From Faecalispora jeddahensis (GTDB lineage: Bacteria > Bacillota > Clostridia > Oscillospirales > Acutalibacteraceae): a DNA stretch of 64,000 nt. Shown here piece by piece: positions 33,838-42,503 of this stretch. Under the pieces are notes generated by a model, which made no database searches, was not told the DNA's origin, and saw only the letters and a program-made list of their open reading frames with translations. Position numbers and translations under genes: made by a program. Position 1 is the first letter of the stretch; each line of letters starts with the position of its first letter. The stretch lies in contig NZ_CBYL010000007.1 of the NCBI RefSeq assembly GCF_000577335.1, forward strand, positions 1-64,000. Reading direction: 5' to 3'.

Positions 33838-34650
33838 ATGATTTTCGATATGCATGTTCACATGTTCCCAGATTTTCTGGCCAAAAAAGCTCTTTCCGGA
33901 ATTGGTGAGACCAGTCATGTTCCCCCCGTGACAAAGGCCACGCTTTCCGATACCAGAGACCGTTTGAAGGAATGGGGGATTTCCGGTGCGGCCGTCATGA
34001 ATATTGCAACCAAGCCGGAACAGCAGACCAACGTGAATGACTGGGCCGCAGAGGTTCAGGATGATTTCTTTTACTGCTTTGGCTCGGTTCACCCGGACGC
34101 ACCGGACGCCGTCGGGGAGCTTTGGCGCATTCGCGGTCTGGGGCTTTACGGGGTCAAGATGCACCCGGAGTACCAGCGCTTCTTCGTCGATGATAAAAAG
34201 GCATACCCCGTCTACGACGCACTGCAGGAATTGGGGCTGCCCGTTACTTTTCATGCGGGGTGGGACCCGGTTTCCCCCAATGTGGTGCATACGCCGCCAA
34301 GGGCTCTGGCAAAGGTGGCGCGTGATTTCCCGCGCATGACCATTATCGCGGCACATATGGGCGGAATGAGGCGCAGCGAAGAAGCCGAGGAATACCTGAT
34401 CGGTATGGAGAATGTTTATCTCGACACCTCGATGTCTTACCTGCTCATAGACCCGGAGCAGGCCAAACGAATGATCCTGCATCACGGTCCGGACAGGGTG
34501 CTCTACGCCAGCGACTGCCCCTGGAGCCTGCCGAAAGAACAGATGCGCTATCTGGAACAGCTGGATCTGCCGGACCGCATGCTGGAGGACATTTACTGGA
34601 ACAATGCCCGTCGGCTGTTGGGTCTGGACGAAATCTCCGGGCGGATATGA
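33838..34650 (+). CDS. Amidohydrolase-family metal-dependent hydrolase
   Basis: A 270-residue TIM-barrel hydrolase of the amidohydrolase-2 type. It opens with the metal motif IFDMHVHMFPDF, has GVKMHPEYQRFF (bridging-type Lys/His region), PVTFHAGWDP, TIIAAHMGGM and VLYASDCPW (the conserved Asp). The substrate is unknown; relatives include decarboxylases and lactonases. ATG 33838 starts at the family N-terminus but its ribosome site (AAAGGATC) is rather distant, and the frame is open upstream to GTG 33709. It is followed 26 bases later by galE in the same direction. Confidence 0.85.
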   Translation: MIFDMHVHMFPDFLAKKALSGIGETSHVPPVTKATLSDTRDRLKEWGISGAAVMNIATKPEQQTNVNDWAAEVQDDFFYCFGSVHPDAPDAVGELWRIRGLGLYGVKMHPEYQRFFVDDKKAYPVYDALQELGLPVTFHAGWDPVSPNVVHTPPRALAKVARDFPRMTIIAAHMGGMRRSEEAEEYLIGMENVYLDTSMSYLLIDPEQAKRMILHHGPDRVLYASDCPWSLPKEQMRYLEQLDLPDRMLEDIYWNNARRLLGLDEISGRI

Positions 34651-34676
34651 CCCGGAACAAAGCGGAGGATATTCCG

Positions 34677-35711
34677 ATGAGAAATATTATGGTCACCGGC
34701 GGCGCCGGTTTTATTGGGAGCCACACCTGTGTGGAGCTGCTGCAGAACGGTTACGATATCTGCGTAGTGGATAACTTCAGCAACTCCTCCCCTGCCGCAC
34801 TGGATGCGGTGCGCACGATTACCGGCCGCGATTTCCCGTCCTACTGCTGCGATCTGCTGGAGGAAGAGAAATTGGGGCAGATTTTTGAGGAACAGCAAAT
34901 CGACGCGGTCATCCATTTTGCGGGCCTGAAGGCTGTGGGAGAAAGCGTTCAAAAGCCTGTTCTGTATTATCACAACAACGTGACCGGCACCCTGAATCTG
35001 CTGCGGCAGATGGAGCTGCACGGCGTCAGGCGGCTGGTATTCAGTTCCTCCGCCACGGTATACGGGGAAAACAATCCCATCCCTTACCGGGAGGACATGC
35101 CCACCGGGCAGACTACGAATCCCTATGGCACAACGAAAGCGATGATCGAACAGATTTTGCAGGATCTTTGCAAAAGCGACAGCCGCTGGAACACCATGCT
35201 GCTGCGCTACTTCAACCCGATCGGCGCGCACCCCAGCGGACTGATTGGAGAAAACCCGAACGGTATTCCCAACAATCTGATGCCATACATCATGCGGGTA
35301 GCGCAGGGCTCTCTGCCTTATCTGAACGTGTTCGGCAACGACTACCCCACCCGCGACGGCACCGGCGTGCGGGATTATATTCACGTCTGTGACCTCGCTG
35401 TGGGCCATGGTAAGGCGCTGGATGCGCTGTTTGCACAGGAGGGCGCCAGCATCTACAACCTGGGAACCGGGCACGGAAGTTCTGTTCTGGAGGTCGTAAA
35501 AACCTTTGAGCAGGAATCGGGAGTCCCCGTACCGTACCAATTTGCTCCCCGGCGGGCCGGCGATCTGCCGGAATACTACGCCGACGCTGCCAAAGCGCAG
35601 CAGGAGCTGGGCTGGCAGGCCCGTTACACATTGGCCGATATGTGCCGCGACTCCTGGAATTTCATCTGCAAACAGGGAAGCACGGAAAAGAAAGCGGGTG
35701 ATTCGGAATGA
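34677..35711 (+). CDS. galE: UDP-glucose 4-epimerase
   Basis: A 344-residue extended short-chain dehydrogenase that interconverts UDP-glucose and UDP-galactose. It shows MVTGGAGFIGSHTCVELLQN (NAD-binding GxxGxxG), VIHFAGLKAVGESV, FSSSATVYGENNPIPYREDM, the catalytic YGTTK (as PYGTTKAM), and RDYIHVCDLAVGHGKAL. ATG 34677 has GGAGG eight bases upstream; the longer frame from 34647 is not needed. It overlaps the next gene by four bases. Confidence 0.96.
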   Translation: MRNIMVTGGAGFIGSHTCVELLQNGYDICVVDNFSNSSPAALDAVRTITGRDFPSYCCDLLEEEKLGQIFEEQQIDAVIHFAGLKAVGESVQKPVLYYHNNVTGTLNLLRQMELHGVRRLVFSSSATVYGENNPIPYREDMPTGQTTNPYGTTKAMIEQILQDLCKSDSRWNTMLLRYFNPIGAHPSGLIGENPNGIPNNLMPYIMRVAQGSLPYLNVFGNDYPTRDGTGVRDYIHVCDLAVGHGKALDALFAQEGASIYNLGTGHGSSVLEVVKTFEQESGVPVPYQFAPRRAGDLPEYYADAAKAQQELGWQARYTLADMCRDSWNFICKQGSTEKKAGDSE

Positions 35712-36130
35712 ACCTTGTCATCGAATACAACTGCGACCAGATCGACTGGAAAGAGCTGACTCATGTCGTCGAAACCGCAGGCCTTACTCCTCACACGCCT
35801 GAAATGTTCCAAAAGGCGTTTGAAAACAGCTTTGCCGTTGTTTTTCTGCGGGACGGACAGCGCCTGATCGGCTGCGCACGCGCCCTTTCCGACGCGGTGG
35901 TTCAGTCCGCCCTTTACGACGTCGCCCTGCTGCCCGAATACCAGGGGCAGGGGCTCGGCAGAACCTTACTGGAGGAGATGCTCCGGCAATTGCCGGACGG
36001 CAACACCATCCTATACGCATCCCCAGGAAAAGAAACCTTTTACGAGCGTTTCGGCTTTGGCCGCCTGAAAACCGGAATGGGGAAATTCCTCGACCCGGAA
36101 CGCGTCCGCCAAAAAGGGATGCTCGAATAA
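35708..36130 (+). CDS. GNAT-family N-acetyltransferase
   Basis: A 140-residue acetyl-CoA-dependent acetyltransferase. The core is LIGCARALSDAVVQSALYDV, then LLPEYQGQGLGRTLLEEML (acetyl-CoA loop QGQGLG) and YASPGKETFYERFGFGRLKT. The substrate cannot be told. Its ATG overlaps the galE stop (ATGA), so it is translated with galE. Confidence 0.9.
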   Translation: MNLVIEYNCDQIDWKELTHVVETAGLTPHTPEMFQKAFENSFAVVFLRDGQRLIGCARALSDAVVQSALYDVALLPEYQGQGLGRTLLEEMLRQLPDGNTILYASPGKETFYERFGFGRLKTGMGKFLDPERVRQKGMLE

Positions 36131-36131
36131 T

Positions 36132-36163
36132 AAAATGGCCCCGCCAATTGGCGGGGCCATTTT
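36132..36163. terminator. Bidirectional terminator between the acetyltransferase and cyclase genes
   Basis: A perfect palindrome: AAAATGGCCCCGCCAA and its reverse complement. A and T tails make it work both ways. It overlaps the last codon of the cyclase gene on the minus strand. Confidence 0.9.
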
Positions 36164-38498
36164 ATTCCGCTTCTGTTTGGGCAGAAGGAACAATCTCCTT
36201 TTCGGGCTCTTCTTTTGCTTCCTTGTGATAGTAGGCAAAGCGGCTGATCAATCCGGCCAGAACCATCAGCGACGCGGATTCGCTCCGATTCCATGTGCGG
36301 TTGGTCGTCACATCGTCGCAGCCGACAAAGCCGCGGATACTTCCCCGCTGATCGTACAGCACGCAGTGCAATGTGGAACGTGTGGAAGGACTTTGCCTTA
36401 AAAAGTAGGTATCCTCCGTTTCATGCACATCATAACAGCGGAACAGGCCCCATTCATCAAAGCACTGGTAATGCAGCCCCAGTTCTTCCAGTGAAAGCTT
36501 CTGCGCCCTGCCGAAGATCGGCTCCACATTCGGCGCACACCATTCACACGTTACGGTACATTGCAGGCGGTCCTCCGGGCATTCCACCAGATACACACGG
36601 CCAACGCTCAATACCCGGCCGATCATTCTCAAAACCGAGCCCATCCCGTCGGGGCTCCCGCCTGAGGTGAGAAGCTCTTCCGTCGCTTCAAACACAAGGT
36701 GCGGGTCGACCCGATAATCCGGCGTTATATCGCGGTGAATTTCGGTCACGTAAGAGGCTGTTTTCAAAGCGCTCAAATCACGTTCAAGTTCTGCGATTTT
36801 AGAATAAAAGACCATGTCGCCTTTTCCATGGCGCTTTGAAACATACAGCGCCTGATCGGCCTTATGGAACAGCTCCTCATATTCCGTTCCATCCAAGGGA
36901 GAAAGGGAAACACCCACGCTCGCGCTGAGCAGGTGCTGCATATTCGACAGGGATTCGGACTGCTGGAACATGCGGCAGACCTCCTGCGCCCTTTCGCGGA
37001 TGGTATTGAGATTCTTCTCTCCGCGCAGAAAAACGAGGAATTCATCGCCGCCGATTCGGCCGACTACCCCTTTTTCTTCAAACTTCAGCTTTAATATCCG
37101 CGAAAACTCCACCAGTACGGCATCGCCGTGCAAATGGCCGTAAGTATCGTTGATCTCTTTGAAATTATCGATATCGATCATCAGGATCGCATGACTGCGG
37201 TCCGATTCATAGGAAAGGTACTGTCGGATCAAGGTCTCCGTCATCGTTTTATTGTACAGCTTGGTAAACGGATCCCTTTGGGCACGCTCTACCAGCTCGA
37301 GCATTTCTTCCTTCTGGCGGTTCATGTTGACGGCCTTCCCCACCATTCTGGTGATGCGGCCGGAATCGTCCGTGATCGCGGCACCGATCAGATGATACCA
37401 GTAGTACCTGCCGTCCTTGTGGCGAAAGCGAAGGATCGTGTTGGACATTTTGATATTGTTGCGCAGGTTCTGAATCAAATCGACAAAAACGGGGATATCC
37501 GCGGGGTACACGCTTTTCTCCCGCAAAACCTTCTCGCTGTACTGGCTGATGACGGCCGGCACCCCGGTTAAATTGGCATATTTGTCTGACAGGCGAAGCG
37601 TGTCGGTGAGAACGTCGTAATCGAACAGGATATCTTCTGAGATGCTTTGCCGGATGATATTGCGCTGATCGTGCTGGAGCTCGTGCATGATCCTGCGGTA
37701 GCTGGTATTATCGCTCACCAGCATCTGGATTTCCCAGCCATTCTGTGTTTTGTCGATCACAGAAATCTGCGCCGTTGCCCAGACATAGGAACCGTCTTTC
37801 CGCTGGATTTTATATTCACACGTCAACGGGCGGCCAGTCCCCTGAGACAGCCAGTCGAGGATGTGACGGAACATCTTCTGGTGATTTCCCGCATAGACCC
37901 TGCAAATCCCCGTTGACGAGCGCTCAAGCTGCAGATATTGCTCCCTGGTATAGCCGAAAATCCGGAAATAGTTGTCCGAAGCGTCGATAAAGGTGAATTT
38001 CTTTTTATCGAAACCCGCGATCAAAACACCGCCGGCAATCCCCCGAATCAGGGCTTTCAGCCGAGCCCTCGCCTTTTTTGCCTCCCGACACTCATTGATC
38101 TCGTCTGTTATATCCATGAGTGTGCAGACAAGCTCTCCCTTATCGTTTCGGGTCCCATATTCCATACAGTATGCTTCGCCCCTGTCCTTGGTAAGGACGC
38201 GGTACCTGACATAAAAAAATCCGGCAGCGGCAGTCTGATCTTCCACAGAGGAATAAAAAGCCTGCCGGTCTTCCGGATGCACCAGTCTACAGTAGTCTTG
38301 CTGAAACTTTTCTTCGAATTCTTTTCTCGTATAGCCAAAGAGTGCAAGGCAGCGGTCGCTGATCTGCAAAACGCGGGACCGCGGCCTTTTTTGCCCTGTT
38401 TTCTTACGAACCATTGCAACGCTTTGATTCCAATTCTGAAATGTTTCAGAGGCGGAATCCGTTATTCCGTGAGTTTCTCTCTTTTTCTCTCTCCCCAT
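36162..38498 (-). CDS. PAS-GGDEF-GAF diguanylate cyclase
   Basis: A 778-residue soluble signalling protein. From the N-terminus there are at least three PAS/PAC units (for example LFGYTRKEFEEKFQ, IFGYTREQYLQLER and a third before residue 400). A GGDEF domain follows (PFTKLYNKTMTETLIRQYL, DIDNFKEINDTYGHLHGDAV and GRIGGDEFLVFLRG near residue 485). A GAF-like domain (FVGCDDV) ends the protein. The intact GGDEF and substrate residues suggest active cyclic-di-GMP synthesis. No RxxD inhibitory site is visible five residues before GGDEF. ATG 38498 is preferred; 38540 is in frame. The gene has its own promoter at 38561-38589. Confidence 0.92.
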   Translation of the reverse strand: MGREKKRETHGITDSASETFQNWNQSVAMVRKKTGQKRPRSRVLQISDRCLALFGYTRKEFEEKFQQDYCRLVHPEDRQAFYSSVEDQTAAAGFFYVRYRVLTKDRGEAYCMEYGTRNDKGELVCTLMDITDEINECREAKKARARLKALIRGIAGGVLIAGFDKKKFTFIDASDNYFRIFGYTREQYLQLERSSTGICRVYAGNHQKMFRHILDWLSQGTGRPLTCEYKIQRKDGSYVWATAQISVIDKTQNGWEIQMLVSDNTSYRRIMHELQHDQRNIIRQSISEDILFDYDVLTDTLRLSDKYANLTGVPAVISQYSEKVLREKSVYPADIPVFVDLIQNLRNNIKMSNTILRFRHKDGRYYWYHLIGAAITDDSGRITRMVGKAVNMNRQKEEMLELVERAQRDPFTKLYNKTMTETLIRQYLSYESDRSHAILMIDIDNFKEINDTYGHLHGDAVLVEFSRILKLKFEEKGVVGRIGGDEFLVFLRGEKNLNTIRERAQEVCRMFQQSESLSNMQHLLSASVGVSLSPLDGTEYEELFHKADQALYVSKRHGKGDMVFYSKIAELERDLSALKTASYVTEIHRDITPDYRVDPHLVFEATEELLTSGGSPDGMGSVLRMIGRVLSVGRVYLVECPEDRLQCTVTCEWCAPNVEPIFGRAQKLSLEELGLHYQCFDEWGLFRCYDVHETEDTYFLRQSPSTRSTLHCVLYDQRGSIRGFVGCDDVTTNRTWNRSESASLMVLAGLISRFAYYHKEAKEEPEKEIVPSAQTEAE

Positions 38499-38560
38499 AA
38501 AAGGTCGTCTCCCATGCAGCACGGGTTCCCCGGCAATCAAAATCAGTGATCATCATTCAA

Positions 38561-38589
38561 ATTATAGCCGATCATTTTCGGGATTACAA
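38561..38589 (-). promoter_or_regulatory. Sigma-A promoter of the PAS-GGDEF-GAF gene
   Basis: On the minus strand TTGTAA (38584-38589), 17 bases, TATAAT (38561-38566). Confidence 0.65.
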
Positions 38590-38681
38590 CCGCAACACTT
38601 TGAATCACCTGAGAATAAATAAGAGCGACTCGTTGTTTTTTAGGGCATTTTGCCGAGATTTTACACCTATAATGAGTATGA

Positions 38682-39314
38682 TTACCCATTTTCCTTCCCA
38701 TTTTTCTTCGCGATCCTTGTTTTATAGAAGAAGATCGCCCCTACAACGAACAGAATGATCAACACAACGAGAGTGGCATGCGCGTACAGGTCGATATATC
38801 CTGCAACGCGTTCCCACGATTCCCCTGCGAACACGCCCAGATGCACCAATACGGTATTCCACAAAAAGGTACCCGCGGTGGTGTACAGCAGAAACACGCC
38901 CATCGACATTTTTGTCATACCGGCCGGGATGGAAATAAGGCTGCGGATGATCGGGATAAAGCGGCAGGCGAAAACGGTGATTCTCCCCTTTTTCTCAAAC
39001 CAATGTGCCGCGCGCTCCACGTCTTCGCGTTTGAAATGCAGCATCTGGCCCAAACGTCCATCGAGCCAGCCTTCAATCCGCTCCGGCGGGAAAAATCGCC
39101 CGATACTGTACAGCACCAGGGCGCCGATCACCGCGCCGACGGTGGCCGCGATCACGACCCCCCATACCTGCATATCTGTATACGTGGTAGAAAAGCCGCC
39201 AAAGGTCAAAATCACTTCGGAGGGGATCGGGGGAAATACATTCTCTATAGCAATCAGCAGCATAATTCCAATATATCCAAACTGATTCATCGTCTGGATG
39301 ATCCATTCCTGCAT
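38682..39314 (-). CDS. DedA/SNARE-associated family membrane protein
   Basis: A 210-residue protein with about five hydrophobic segments. It shows the DedA signatures ENVFPPIPSEVILTFGGFST, and GRITVFACRFIPIIRSLISI followed by PAGMTKMSMGVFL. The family takes part in membrane-lipid homeostasis, with some members acting as lipid (undecaprenyl-phosphate or phosphatidylethanolamine) flippases. An AAAGGAG site lies upstream of ATG. It stands between the cyclase and an AI-2E-family gene, both also on the minus strand. Confidence 0.92.
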   Translation of the reverse strand: MQEWIIQTMNQFGYIGIMLLIAIENVFPPIPSEVILTFGGFSTTYTDMQVWGVVIAATVGAVIGALVLYSIGRFFPPERIEGWLDGRLGQMLHFKREDVERAAHWFEKKGRITVFACRFIPIIRSLISIPAGMTKMSMGVFLLYTTAGTFLWNTVLVHLGVFAGESWERVAGYIDLYAHATLVVLIILFVVGAIFFYKTRIAKKNGKENG

Positions 39315-39416
39315 TGCAACGTGCTCCTTTCCTGTGTTCCTGCGATTTCACGATTCCGATGATAGCAGAAACATGACAGGCAGACATGACGAAAGTGTAA
39401 ATTTTCGGTCAACATT

Positions 39417-40703
39417 TCAGAGTTTGGCGGAATTCTTGGCGGATTCCGCCTGCTCGTCCGCTAATTCCTCATCGGAAGCAGGCGCTTTTTTCCCTGCGGC
39501 GGGGTCCGGCACCTCGACAGGCGGCTTCCCCATCACTTCTTCTTCCGATATTTCTTTTTCCTTGAGCTTTAATTCCGTTTCCTGACGCAGCAGCGCGTAA
39601 AATACGGAGAACAGCGGCACACCAAGCAAGATACCGATCACGCCGAACAGATTGCCGAACAGCAGAATCGCGACCATCACCCATAGGCCGGGCAGGCCGA
39701 TGGAGCTGCCCACCACGCGGGGATAGATGACATTCCCCTCAAACTGCTGGAGCAGAACGAGGAAAATCAGGAACCACAGGCTGTATATCGGGTTGATCAT
39801 CAGCAGGACAAACGCACCCATTGCGCCGCCCAAATACGCACCCAGAATCGGGATCAGGCTTGTCATGGAAATGATCACGCTGATCATCACCGCGTAAGGC
39901 AAACCCATAACGGACATGCCGATGTAGCACAGCGAGCCGATGATGATGGCCTCTGTCATCTGTCCGGTGACAAAGCCCGAAAAAATCCGGTTGGTCAGCA
40001 CGCCCACCGCTACCATACGCTGCGCTTTGTCCTTGGGGAGAAACGCGTATAACACGCGGCGAATGTTGCGGATCATCCGCTCTTTCCCGAACAGGATGTA
40101 GATGGAGAAAATCACGCTCAGCACGAACGAAATAATGCCGGAAGCCACGCTGATGGTGGCAGACACCAAAGAGGTAGCCAGATCGCTGACGGTCGAGGTG
40201 ACCTTTTCCAGCGGCTTGGTCCAGTCGATTTTCAAAAGACTCTGGGTTTCCTGACTCCAGTCGAACTGCTTGGACATGTCCGTCAGCCACTGTGAAAGCT
40301 GATTGATATAGGCGGGCAGATTCTCTGAAAAGAAGCTGAGGGAACTGATGAATTCCGGCACGATATAGACGATGATCAGCCACACAACCAGCGACAAAAA
40401 AGAGAACGCCAGTAAAATGCTGATGCCCCGCCGGAATTTCAACCAGATTTTCCAGCCCTTTTGGTTCAGAGGATAAAACAGCTTGTTTTCAAAAAAACGT
40501 ACCAGTACATTCACCACATAGGCGACACCGATGCCGACCAGCAACGGCCCAAACAAAGACAGAATGTAAGAAATGACAAAGGATACATTCTCAATATGAA
40601 ACACAAGAAAAATCAGGCCAACGGTGAACACAATAAAAAAGATCATCTTACCGCGGATCTTCTTCCACAGCTTGGGATCCGACAGGATTTCTTCCCAATT
40701 CAT
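39417..40703 (-). CDS. AI-2E family (YtvI/PerM-like) transporter
   Basis: A 428-residue membrane protein of the AI-2E transporter family. It has an N-terminal pair of helices, a loop, and a C-terminal bundle of about five helices with SLIPILGAYLGGAMGAFVLL, IYPRVVGSSIGLPGLWVMVA and LFGNLFGVIGILLGVPLFSV. The last 60 residues are a charged Glu/Pro/Ala tail (VMGKPPVEVPDPAAGKKAPA). Members export small molecules or ions such as quorum peptides or Na+/Li+; the substrate here is unknown. Confidence 0.92.
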   Translation of the reverse strand: MNWEEILSDPKLWKKIRGKMIFFIVFTVGLIFLVFHIENVSFVISYILSLFGPLLVGIGVAYVVNVLVRFFENKLFYPLNQKGWKIWLKFRRGISILLAFSFLSLVVWLIIVYIVPEFISSLSFFSENLPAYINQLSQWLTDMSKQFDWSQETQSLLKIDWTKPLEKVTSTVSDLATSLVSATISVASGIISFVLSVIFSIYILFGKERMIRNIRRVLYAFLPKDKAQRMVAVGVLTNRIFSGFVTGQMTEAIIIGSLCYIGMSVMGLPYAVMISVIISMTSLIPILGAYLGGAMGAFVLLMINPIYSLWFLIFLVLLQQFEGNVIYPRVVGSSIGLPGLWVMVAILLFGNLFGVIGILLGVPLFSVFYALLRQETELKLKEKEISEEEVMGKPPVEVPDPAAGKKAPASDEELADEQAESAKNSAKL

Positions 40704-40768
40704 ACCTGCCGCACAACCTTTCCAAAAATATAGTATCTGAACACCGCTCTGAAAAAGCGGTTCGTTTT

Positions 40769-40793
40769 CTCCCCGCCTTCGGCGGGGAGAAAA
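40769..40793. repeat. Short GC-rich hairpin repeat upstream of the AI-2E family gene
   Basis: TTCTCCCCGCC and GGCGGGGAGAA pair perfectly around TTC. This is the cleanest short form of the hairpins also seen near 12106, 18088 and 62010. Confidence 0.75.
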
Positions 40794-41011
40794 CTGCTGT
40801 TTGTATCAAAGTACCTTTTTCCAGTGATTTGGCAATAGCCTTGTTTTTCATGCTAACGCAATCGCAGAGAAAAGTCAACGAAAAGCATGACGGTACTGCT
40901 TTGAATTTCCAATCATAATAGCATGGCCCGTTTGGGCCCGGATATTTGGCGCACAGCTTTCCAGTTTCGTTTGTTTTTTGCAGAGTACGATATTTTCCCA
41001 TCAGAAACAGA

Positions 41012-41040
41012 TTGACACGAAAAACAATCCGCTGTATATT
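41012..41040 (+). promoter_or_regulatory. Sigma-A promoter of the marR-CDF pair
   Basis: TTGACA (41012-41017), 17 bases, TATATT (41035-41040). Confidence 0.8.
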
Positions 41041-41042
41041 AG

Positions 41043-41070
41043 TTAGGTAAATATAATTATAATAACCTAA
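41043..41070 (+). promoter_or_regulatory. Inverted repeat, probable MarR operator
   Basis: TTAGGT (41043-41048) and ACCTAA (41065-41070) flank an AT-only middle, beginning three bases after the -10 box. The position suits autorepression by the downstream MarR-type protein. Confidence 0.55.
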
Positions 41071-41087
41071 TTAAATGAGGTGCTTTT

Positions 41088-41564
41088 ATGGATCCGACAA
41101 GGGCGATCGACCGATTGTATTACAATATCATTCTCAATGAACTGCGCATGATGAACGAGAGTAACCTGTATCACAGCATCACTTATAACAGTCTGCTTTA
41201 TCTCGACCTGATCAGCTATACGGAAAACTGCACCGTAAGTTTTCTGGCCGGCGTGCTGCGGGTCGCAAAATCCTCTGTAACGTTAAAAGTAAATGAGCTG
41301 ATCAAACAGGAGCTTGTCGAAAAGAAGCAGAGCGAACAGGACCGCAGGGTTTACTTTCTGACGGTGCGGCCTGAAATCCTTGAAGAATTCAAAAAGCTTG
41401 ATCAAGCGACGAATTATTCCGTAGAGCAGGTGAAAAAGCAATATACGCCCGACGAAATGAACCGTTTCTGCGAAATGCTGGATGCATTCAGCAGTTACTA
41501 CAACGATTATTCTGAAAACACAACGAAAGCGAAAGGAGATTCCCGTGAACCAGAAAGCAATTGA
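41088..41564 (+). CDS. MarR-family transcriptional regulator
   Basis: A 158-residue MarR-type winged-helix protein. The recognition helix region reads CTVSFLAGVLRVAKSSVTLK, and the wing EKKQSEQDRRVYFLTV with the typical DxR. The last 20 bases overlap the CDF transporter gene, so it probably controls that gene from the promoter and inverted repeat upstream. The ligand is unknown, perhaps a metal or cation stress signal. Confidence 0.9.
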   Translation: MDPTRAIDRLYYNIILNELRMMNESNLYHSITYNSLLYLDLISYTENCTVSFLAGVLRVAKSSVTLKVNELIKQELVEKKQSEQDRRVYFLTVRPEILEEFKKLDQATNYSVEQVKKQYTPDEMNRFCEMLDAFSSYYNDYSENTTKAKGDSREPESN

Positions 41565-42450
41565 GCATCGGGCGCTTCTGATCGGGATCGCCGCAAATAT
41601 TCTGATGGGCGCAGCGGGATTATGCGTGTATTTCATTACCGGAATAGAGGCGCTTTTTCTTGATTCCGTGTTTACCCTGATCGCCGTACTATCCGGTATT
41701 GTTGCCGCAGTTATTTCGAAACGAAGCAGCCATACCAGTGAAACGTTTCCATACGGTCTGTTTGTTTTAGAGCCGATTTATGTCATATTCAAATCCATAC
41801 TGATGCTTTTTCTGATGGCCTTCACTACAATCAGTGTATCCCAAAAGGCAATCCTCTATTTCACAACCGGGATTGGCGACCAAATGGACATTGGTCCCGT
41901 CGTTCCTTATGAGATCATTATGATAATACTGTGTGCTGCATTGTTCTTTTTCTATCGGGATCAAAATAAGCGCATCGACAATACAAGCGTTCTGTTAGGG
42001 GCGGAATCAAAAGGCACCTTGGTTGACGGGTTGATGTCCGGAGGGATTGGTGCGGCGGCTGTCGCCATTTCGTTCATTAGCGAAAACGGCCCTTTGTCTT
42101 TCTTACTGTATACGGGAGATTTTTTCATTACCATTATTCTGGTACTGTTCTCTATTAAGGAACCTTTCATTATATTGAAGGAAGCCTTTATTGAACTGGC
42201 TAACGGAGTGGTTACCAAAGGAAAAATAAAGCTGCAGATAGAGGAAATCATCCAAAAGAATCTGCCCAAAGATACGCTACTCAGCAAATGCCTGATTCAT
42301 AAAATCGGCATGAGCTTTCGGATCGCGATCCACCTGAACAGCAGTAAGGATATCATCAGCAAAGAGGAATTGGCAGAAAAGGCTGCCGCAATCGAAAAAG
42401 AGCTGGCGGGCACCTACGATTATATTAAAATCAGCTTTGTATTCCCATAA
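41545..42450 (+). CDS. Divergent cation diffusion facilitator (CDF)-like transporter
   Basis: A 301-residue membrane protein with six helices and a C-terminal cytoplasmic domain, as in CDF exporters. TM2 has FLDSVFTLIAVLSG with the conserved Asp, and TM5 has ESKGTLVDGLMSGG, where the usual metal His of HxxxD is replaced (KGTLVD). This suggests altered metal choice or a non-zinc substrate. GTG 41545 follows AAAGGAGATTCCC and lies within the end of marR. A terminator follows at 42470. Confidence 0.82.
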   Translation: MNQKAIEHRALLIGIAANILMGAAGLCVYFITGIEALFLDSVFTLIAVLSGIVAAVISKRSSHTSETFPYGLFVLEPIYVIFKSILMLFLMAFTTISVSQKAILYFTTGIGDQMDIGPVVPYEIIMIILCAALFFFYRDQNKRIDNTSVLLGAESKGTLVDGLMSGGIGAAAVAISFISENGPLSFLLYTGDFFITIILVLFSIKEPFIILKEAFIELANGVVTKGKIKLQIEEIIQKNLPKDTLLSKCLIHKIGMSFRIAIHLNSSKDIISKEELAEKAAAIEKELAGTYDYIKISFVFP

Positions 42451-42469
42451 ATGAAGCTTTCAGACAAAA

Positions 42470-42502
42470 CGCTGCGGCGGATTGACCGCCGCAGCGCTTT
42501 TT
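42470..42502. terminator. Terminator after the CDF-like gene
   Basis: CGCTGCGGCGG pairs with CCGCCGCAGCG, followed by TTTTT on the plus strand. It abuts the stop of the convergent FtsX-type gene. Confidence 0.9.
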
Positions 42503-42503
42503 A

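Larger units (their letters stand above)
40704..41087. other. Intergenic region between AI-2E family gene and marR
   Basis: No gene is recognised. It holds a hairpin of the dispersed GC-rich family (about 40769-40793), and the marR promoter and operator at its right end. The rest (40796-41011) shows nothing that can be named. Confidence 0.6.

Noticed and set aside
33592-34485. Minus-strand open frame of 297 codons opposite the amidohydrolase gene
   Set aside because: Antisense shadow; the plus-strand gene has clear metal-binding motifs.
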